Part shown: positions 6,824 through 10,504 of the stretch, in pieces
How the letters are laid out: the number at the start of each line of letters is the position of its first letter
Numbering within the stretch: position 1 is the stretch's first letter
Program-made: the position numbers and the translations under genes
The notes under the pieces: model-generated
What the model was told of the DNA's origin: nothing
What the model saw: the letters and a program-made list of their open reading frames with translations, nothing else
Databases searched by the model: none
Assembly (NCBI GenBank): GCA_020052545.1
Contig: JAGVOV010000140.1
Location: 1-10,504, forward strand
DNA from: an archaeon
Lineage (GTDB): Archaea > Nanobdellota > Nanobdellia > Woesearchaeales > JAGVOV01
DNA: 10,504 nt
Reading direction: 5' to 3'

Positions 6824-6835
6824 GCGATATCGCTT
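6822..6835. promoter_or_regulatory. Perfect 14-bp palindrome in the mre11 promoter (candidate operator)
   Basis: AAGCGATATCGCTT is identical to its reverse complement. It begins at the last bases of the TATA box and ends 10 bases before the predicted transcription start at ATG 6846. Archaeal repressors commonly bind palindromes in exactly this interval to block polymerase recruitment. Function is inferred from position and symmetry only; no second copy was noticed in the window. Confidence 0.45.
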
Positions 6836-6845
6836 ACTAAGCCTT

Positions 6846-8045
6846 ATGAGATTCGCGCATATGGCTGACTGCCACATCGGCAGCTGGCGTGACCCAAAGC
6901 TGAGGGAGATAAGCACTGAAGCATTCTCAAAATCTGTAGACATCTGCATAGAGAGGAAAGTGGATTTTGTCCTGATTTCTGGAGACTTCTTCAACACAAG
7001 CCTGCCGAGCATCGACAGGCTGAAAGTTGCGGTGAACAAGCTGAGGCAGCTAAAAGAGAACTGGATTCCTGTCTATATCATTCCAGGCAGCCACGACTTT
7101 TCTCCATCAGGGAAGACGATGCTAGATGTGCTTGAAGAGGCAGGGTTGATGATAAATGTCGTGAAGGGCAGCATTGTTGATGAGAGATTGAGGCTTTCTT
7201 TCACCATAGACAAGAAGACGGGAGCAAAGATCACCGGAATTTTAGGCAAGAGAGGGATGCTCGACAGGCATTATTATGAGGCGCTTGACAAAGAGCCGCT
7301 TGAGAGAGAAGAAGGATTCAAGATATTCATGTTCCACACGGCAATAGAAGAATTCAAGCCGAGCGATTTTGAAGGGATAAATGTATCTCCCCTATCAACA
7401 TTACCAAAAAACTTCAATTATTATGCTGGCGGCCATGTACACTATGTTTTTTCCAGGAAAGTCGAGGATTATGGCCTCATCTCTTATCCCGGGCCTCTCT
7501 TCCCCAACAGCTTCAAGGAGCTTGAGGAGCTTGGCTGTGGGGGATTTTACATCTATGAAGACGGGAATCTTGAAAGAGTAAAGATAGAATTGCTCAAGAC
7601 CTTGCATCTCAGCTTCAGCTGCAGCGGGAAAAATCCAAAACAGGTCAATGATATGGTGATGACAAGGATCGAGAGCGAAGATATAAAAGACAAGCTTATC
7701 ACGCTGCGCTTCTATGGGAAGATTGTTGACGGGAAAATTTCAGAGATAGATTTCGGCCATATATTCTCTGAGATAGCCAAGAAAAGGCCTTATCTTGCGG
7801 TGAAGAACACAAATGCGCTGTCGAGCGACGAGTTTGAGGACATGAAAGTGGAGATGGGCAGCGCTGATGAGATTGAGGAGAGAGCAGTGAAAGAACAAAG
7901 TTCGGGCCTGAGCCTTTTCAGCGATGAGGCAGAGATGCTGCAGAAGTTAATAAACACATTCAACACCGAGAAGAAAGAGGGTGAGAGGCAGATTGACTTT
8001 GAAGAGAGGATAGTCAAAGAAGCTTCGGAGACCCTCAACCTTTGA
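6846..8045 (+). CDS. mre11: Mre11-family DNA repair nuclease
   Basis: A 399-aa calcineurin-like metallophosphoesterase; Mre11 acts as Mn-dependent exo/endonuclease in double-strand-break processing with Rad50. Motifs in order: MADCHIG (D8, H10), SGDFFN (D47), PGSHDF (81-84: Gly, Ser, His, Asp), FHTAIEEF (H164), and GGHVH (H197, H199). The third motif is normally GNHD/E; here Ser82 replaces the Asn that ligates metal in Pyrococcus Mre11, while the catalytic His83 remains. A capping domain spans about 240-335. The charged helical tail (about 355-399) is where archaeal Mre11 carries its Rad50-binding helices. Length is close to the archaeal norm. ATG 6846 is supported by a TATA box 30 bases upstream. 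Its end overlaps the convergent rio1 gene by 11 bp. No rad50 follows, which is unusual. Confidence 0.9.
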   Translation: MRFAHMADCHIGSWRDPKLREISTEAFSKSVDICIERKVDFVLISGDFFNTSLPSIDRLKVAVNKLRQLKENWIPVYIIPGSHDFSPSGKTMLDVLEEAGLMINVVKGSIVDERLRLSFTIDKKTGAKITGILGKRGMLDRHYYEALDKEPLEREEGFKIFMFHTAIEEFKPSDFEGINVSPLSTLPKNFNYYAGGHVHYVFSRKVEDYGLISYPGPLFPNSFKELEELGCGGFYIYEDGNLERVKIELLKTLHLSFSCSGKNPKQVNDMVMTRIESEDIKDKLITLRFYGKIVDGKISEIDFGHIFSEIAKKRPYLAVKNTNALSSDEFEDMKVEMGSADEIEERAVKEQSSGLSLFSDEAEMLQKLINTFNTEKKEGERQIDFEERIVKEASETLNL

Positions 8046-8736
8046 TATAATCCAAAAGCCCTTTCTCGCTTTTTTTCAGCCCGATCTTGTTGAAAAACGC
8101 GCAGATGTTCCTTGCATCCCTCTCAAGAAGCTCCTCTGAATTTGAGCTCTCTAAAGGGCCTGACTGTGAGAAATCTATTATGACGGGCTTCTCATTGAAA
8201 TTGAGGATGTTGAACTGGGAGAGGTCGCCATGCACAAGGTCTGCCTTGTACAGCTTCTTCATGTTCTCCTTCACCTGGTTGAAGAAATCTTCAGGATTCT
8301 CTGGATGCTTATCCTTCAGCTTGGGCGCGGGAGCATCCTTGCCTATCATCTCCATCACTATTATATTGTCGACGAAGGTCAATGGGGTCGGCACGCGCAC
8401 CTGGGCCCTTCTCGCCTTATTGAGGTTCCGGAACTCACGCTGCGCCCAGGCGAATATTATCTCTCTCTTCTTCTTCTTAAGGTTGGCATATCTTGGATCG
8501 AGCTTTATATAATTGTACATCCGGTTGAAATCACAAGTTTCAAGCCTGTATATCTTGACTATAACCTTTTCACCTTCTCTGGAAGCTGAGAAGACATTGC
8601 TCTCCTTGCCGACAGCTATAGGACTTTCCAGCTCCTCAAAGTAGCCCTGGCCAGAGAGCTTATGGAGATTCCTAAAAGTATACTGGTCAAAGACATTACC
8701 GTAAGTCTTCATATCCTCTCTGCCTTTTGTAGCCAT
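8035..8736 (-). CDS. rio1: RIO1-family atypical serine kinase
   Basis: A 233-aa RIO kinase/ATPase, involved in late small-subunit ribosome maturation in archaea and eukaryotes. Visible motifs: nucleotide loop GKESNVF (43-49), catalytic Lys in VIVKIYR (K61), Glu of helix C in REFRNL (E101), hinge MEMIG (129-132 region), catalytic loop HGDLSQFNIL with D171 and N176, and metal-binding IIDFSQ with D188. The GKE(A/S)NV and HGDLSxxNIL forms favour RIO1 over RIO2, which also fits the lack of an N-terminal winged helix. The protein is near the usual archaeal RIO1 size. ATG 8736 is preferred over an internal Met codon at 8712 because a TATA box lies 30 bases upstream. The 3' end overlaps the convergent mre11 by 11 bp, so antisense interference is possible. 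Confidence 0.93.
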   Translation of the reverse strand: MATKGREDMKTYGNVFDQYTFRNLHKLSGQGYFEELESPIAVGKESNVFSASREGEKVIVKIYRLETCDFNRMYNYIKLDPRYANLKKKKREIIFAWAQREFRNLNKARRAQVRVPTPLTFVDNIIVMEMIGKDAPAPKLKDKHPENPEDFFNQVKENMKKLYKADLVHGDLSQFNILNFNEKPVIIDFSQSGPLESSNSEELLERDARNICAFFNKIGLKKSEKGLLDYIKG

Positions 8737-8758
8737 ATCTGAGAAGAAGCTGTGCGGA

Positions 8759-8766
8759 AATATAAA
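8759..8766 (-). promoter_or_regulatory. TATA box of rio1
   Basis: On the minus strand the element reads tttatatt and starts 30 bases before ATG 8736. It is next to the stop codon of the upstream transporter gene, giving rio1 its own promoter within the same-strand gene row. Confidence 0.6.
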
Positions 8767-8767
8767 T

Positions 8768-9640
8768 TTATGCTGAAAACAAGTAAATCAAGGCAACGCC
8801 TATGGCTATCAGGATTATACTGAAAAGCTTTGGGGCCAAAGCCTTGTCACGCTCTATGTCTCCTCCAAAAAAGCTCGCAATCTTCTCAAACATCATGACG
8901 GCCAATGGCTGTATCGCTCCAATTGATGCCACAATTGTGGCAGGCATATATTTCATCGCGATGTAAGTGCAGATTACTGCCACAAAAGTCAGGCCTTCAT
9001 TGAGGAATGCCCATCCGATGTTCCTCAGCTCTGAAAAGAAGCTTTTCCTCACTTCAACGCTTATCAATGCGGGGAGTATCGCGATGCCCACAGCAAAGCC
9101 GTTTATCGCAAGGCCATTCGCCACAGGAATTTTTGTTGTCGCCACTTTTATCAGGAATTCATACAATGCGACAAGGATAACCATCAAAGCGATAGCCCAC
9201 CACTTGAATCTGAACGTTATCTTCTTTAATCTGACAGAGAGCATTATTGCCCCCATTATTATCAGCAACATGCCTATGTAACCGAAGACAGATACTATCT
9301 CGCCGAGGAAGATGTAAGAGAGCAGCGATATCAATATGGGATAGGTGTACATGAAGCCGATGACATAAGAGGCATCTTCTTTCTGCAAGAGAAAGAAATA
9401 GACATAAAGCTGCATGCCTAGAAAATAACCTGCGAGAAAAGGCCAGAGCATGTCGTTCATCGACACGCTAGACCAATCAAGGAACAAAGCTATCAGCAGC
9501 CCATAAACCACATGAGATATTCCGACAACTATGGCAAAGCTCAAAGGCTGGCGGACTTTCTTAGCTAGGACATACTTGTCCAGAGTGTTCATCAGTGCCC
9601 AAGCCAAAGGACCTAGAAATGCAAAAAGCCAGGCACTCAT
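8768..9640 (-). CDS. EamA/DMT-superfamily membrane transporter
   Basis: A 290-aa very hydrophobic protein with about ten predicted membrane helices in two repeated halves, as in the drug/metabolite transporter (EamA) superfamily. Family-like features are the start FLGPLAWALMNTLDKYVLAK, a helix-end ASYVIGFMYTYPILISLLSY, the motif FLGEIVSVFGYIGMLLIIMG (closely matching the EamA ...LGE.....IG..LI..G pattern), and a similar second half ending LFSIILIAIGVALIYLF. Length is typical. The substrate cannot be told from sequence. Its ATG overlaps the stop of the FKBP gene (ATGA, 9637-9640), so it is the second gene of a two-gene operon. It sits in the cell membrane. Confidence 0.88.
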   Translation of the reverse strand: MSAWLFAFLGPLAWALMNTLDKYVLAKKVRQPLSFAIVVGISHVVYGLLIALFLDWSSVSMNDMLWPFLAGYFLGMQLYVYFFLLQKEDASYVIGFMYTYPILISLLSYIFLGEIVSVFGYIGMLLIIMGAIMLSVRLKKITFRFKWWAIALMVILVALYEFLIKVATTKIPVANGLAINGFAVGIAILPALISVEVRKSFFSELRNIGWAFLNEGLTFVAVICTYIAMKYMPATIVASIGAIQPLAVMMFEKIASFFGGDIERDKALAPKLFSIILIAIGVALIYLFSA

Positions 9641-10086
9641 TTTATATCAACAATCTTGATCTCAAAATTAAGGATTTTTCCGGCCATTGGGCTGTTCAAG
9701 TCCAGCTTGAATGTGTCTTTACCGACCTCTATTATGGTGGCCGGGACCATCTTGCCACCGCCATATGGCAGCCTCAAGGCCAGAACAGTGCCGACTTTTG
9801 GCTCTACCTTCCCAGCAAGCGCGCTTATTGGAACGTCTTGCACCAATTTCTCTTCTCTCAGGCCATAAGCATCTTCCGGCTGCAGCACTATATTATAGCT
9901 CTCACCCAGCTTTTTTCCAACTGCAGAATTCTCAAAGCCTCTTATGAGCTTGCCCTCTCCTACTTTGAACTCAATCGGTTCATGGCCTTCAGAGCTGTCA
10001 AATTTCTCACCATTCTCGAAAATGCCGGTGTAATGCACCTTTATTGTGTCCCCGACCTTGACTTTTTTTTCGGTTTCTTGCGCCAT
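9637..10086 (-). CDS. FKBP-type peptidyl-prolyl isomerase (SlyD-like)
   Basis: A 149-aa cytosolic prolyl isomerase/chaperone. The FKBP part is visible at the start (GDTIKVHYTGIFENGEKFDSS, with Y19, F30, D31) and continues with GEGKLIRGFENSAVGKKLGE (43-62). An insert-in-flap chaperone domain follows from about PEDAYGLREEKL (70-81) to TIIEVGKDTFKLDLN (117-131), and the FKBP fold is closed by SPMAGKILNFEIKI (132-145). The canonical closing motif N-H-P-L-A-G-K is N-S-P-M-A-G-K here. There is no His-rich metal tail as in E. coli SlyD, matching archaeal short FKBPs. ATG 10086 is supported by a TATA box 30 bases upstream. It is co-transcribed with the downstream EamA transporter. Confidence 0.93.
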   Translation of the reverse strand: MAQETEKKVKVGDTIKVHYTGIFENGEKFDSSEGHEPIEFKVGEGKLIRGFENSAVGKKLGESYNIVLQPEDAYGLREEKLVQDVPISALAGKVEPKVGTVLALRLPYGGGKMVPATIIEVGKDTFKLDLNSPMAGKILNFEIKIVDIK

Positions 10087-10108
10087 GCCGCATAAAAAAT
10101 AAAAGCGT

Positions 10109-10116
10109 TATTTAAA
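10109..10116 (-). promoter_or_regulatory. TATA box of the FKBP-EamA operon
   Basis: On the minus strand this reads tttaaata and begins 30 bases before ATG 10086. It faces away from the plus-strand promoter at 10131, forming a second divergent promoter pair in the window. Confidence 0.6.
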
Positions 10117-10130
10117 GCTATGCCAAAAAC

Positions 10131-10138
10131 AATTTAAA
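10131..10138 (+). promoter_or_regulatory. TATA-like box of the membrane protease gene
   Basis: aatttaaa begins exactly 30 bases before the ATG at 10161. This spacing is the reason to prefer that start over the in-frame ATG at 10143. Confidence 0.5.
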
Positions 10139-10160
10139 CAATATGGGCCTCCTCATCATT

Positions 10161-10504
10161 ATGTTCACACTTAATGAATTGTTTGACATGTTCCTGATGA
10201 GCGTTGTGCTCGGCTACATATTTTCAGATGTGTTCAAGCTTGAGCAGGACCCTTTTGCGGCGAAAAGATTCAGCTTCGAGGCATTGAAGATACCAATAAT
10301 AGTGACTGCACCTTCAATAATATTCCACGAGCTTGGGCACAAGTTTGTCGCCATGGCCTTTGGATTCTCTGCCACGTTCCACGCGGCCTACACATGGCTC
10401 GGTGCGGCAGTCGTGCTGAAGCTTATAGGCTTCCCTTTCGTGTTTTTTGTGCCTGCATATGTAAGCATATCGGGAAATGCCACTTATATGCAAGACGCTT
10501 TGAT
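10161..10504 (+). CDS. Membrane zinc metalloprotease (HExxH, site-2-protease-like), C-terminus cut by the right edge
   Basis: 114 codons are open from ATG 10161 to the edge. The protein has an N-terminal hydrophobic helix (MFLMSVVLGYIF), a short polar loop, a second hydrophobic stretch leading into IIFHELGHKFVAMAFG, and further membrane helices (LGAAVVLKLIGFPFVFFVPAY). HELGH at residues 56-60 within a membrane segment is the zinc site of M50/site-2-type intramembrane proteases; the second zinc-binding motif (usually NxxPxxxxDG) would lie beyond the window, so activity cannot be judged. The start at 10161 is preferred to ATG 10143 (six more residues, MGLLII) because of TATA spacing. Related archaeal proteins cleave membrane-bound regulators, but the substrate here is unknown. 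Confidence 0.8.
   Translation, partial: MFTLNELFDMFLMSVVLGYIFSDVFKLEQDPFAAKRFSFEALKIPIIVTAPSIIFHELGHKFVAMAFGFSATFHAAYTWLGAAVVLKLIGFPFVFFVPAYVSISGNATYMQDAL

Noticed and set aside
7896..7920. Possible PIP box in the Mre11 tail (Q-S-S-G-L-S-L-F)
   Set aside because: The required hydrophobic residue at position 4 is Gly and only one aromatic residue is present; the region is better read as the linker before the Rad50-binding helices.
8087..8512. Plus-strand frame opposite rio1
   Set aside because: The minus strand encodes a complete RIO1 kinase with catalytic motifs; the plus frame has no recognisable domain or promoter.
9595..10095. Plus-strand frame of 166 codons opposite the FKBP gene
   Set aside because: The minus strand carries a complete SlyD-like FKBP with its promoter; the antisense frame has no family features.
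10143..10160. ATG 10143 as the start of the membrane protease
   Set aside because: It is only 12 bases after the TATA-like box, too close for transcription to begin before it; ATG 10161 is at the usual 30-base spacing.
1..10504. tRNA, rRNA, CRISPR arrays, insertion sequences, long direct repeats
   Set aside because: None were seen on reading both strands; gaps between genes are short and taken up by promoters or terminators.

Overview
This window looks archaeal. It carries an archaeal-type YchF/OLA1 GTPase with an intact NKID motif, a RIO1-family kinase, HerA and Mre11 in one cluster, and a SlyD-like archaeal FKBP. Nine of its transcription starts share one promoter layout: an A/T-rich TATA-like octamer beginning 29-32 bases before the start codon. 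That spacing puts the transcription start at or next to the ATG, so most mRNAs here should be leaderless. Compact genes, 4-bp ATGA/GTGA overlaps and many short lineage-specific proteins suggest a small-genome lineage, possibly DPANN, but nothing here fixes the taxon.

Layout. (1) 1-1031, minus strand: an A/T-rich segment with a 5'-truncated nuclease-like gene followed, one base later, by an unrecognised protein that runs off the left edge. The truncated end abuts the ychF promoter, which suggests an island boundary, a recombination scar or an assembly join. (2) 1059-2252, plus: ychF with its own promoter and a T-rich terminator. (3) 2332-4550, plus: a 49-aa HTH-like protein, a 177-aa protein with a C-terminal HTH-like segment coupled by ATGA overlap to a PIN-domain protein, and a 258-aa nuclease-like protein that ends in a PIP-box-like tail. 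(4) 4530-4694, minus: a 54-aa charged helical protein, convergent with the previous gene and divergent from herA. (5) 4769-8045, plus: herA, a 174-aa coiled-coil gene coupled to it by GTGA overlap, and mre11 with its own promoter and a perfect 14-bp palindrome between TATA box and start. (6) 8035-10086, minus: rio1 (its end overlaps mre11), an EamA-type transporter, and an FKBP/SlyD-type prolyl isomerase in an operon with it. (7) 10161 to the right edge, plus: a membrane metalloprotease (HELGH), cut by the window.

Function. The 2.3-8.0 kb block reads as a nucleic-acid processing neighbourhood: PIN nuclease, possible PCNA-linked nuclease-fold protein, HerA translocase, coiled-coil protein and Mre11 nuclease. 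The usual archaeal partners Rad50 and NurA are not in the window, and the coiled-coil gene sits where a Rad50-type or adaptor partner might be expected. The remaining genes (YchF, RIO1, FKBP) are housekeeping functions in translation, ribosome maturation and protein folding.
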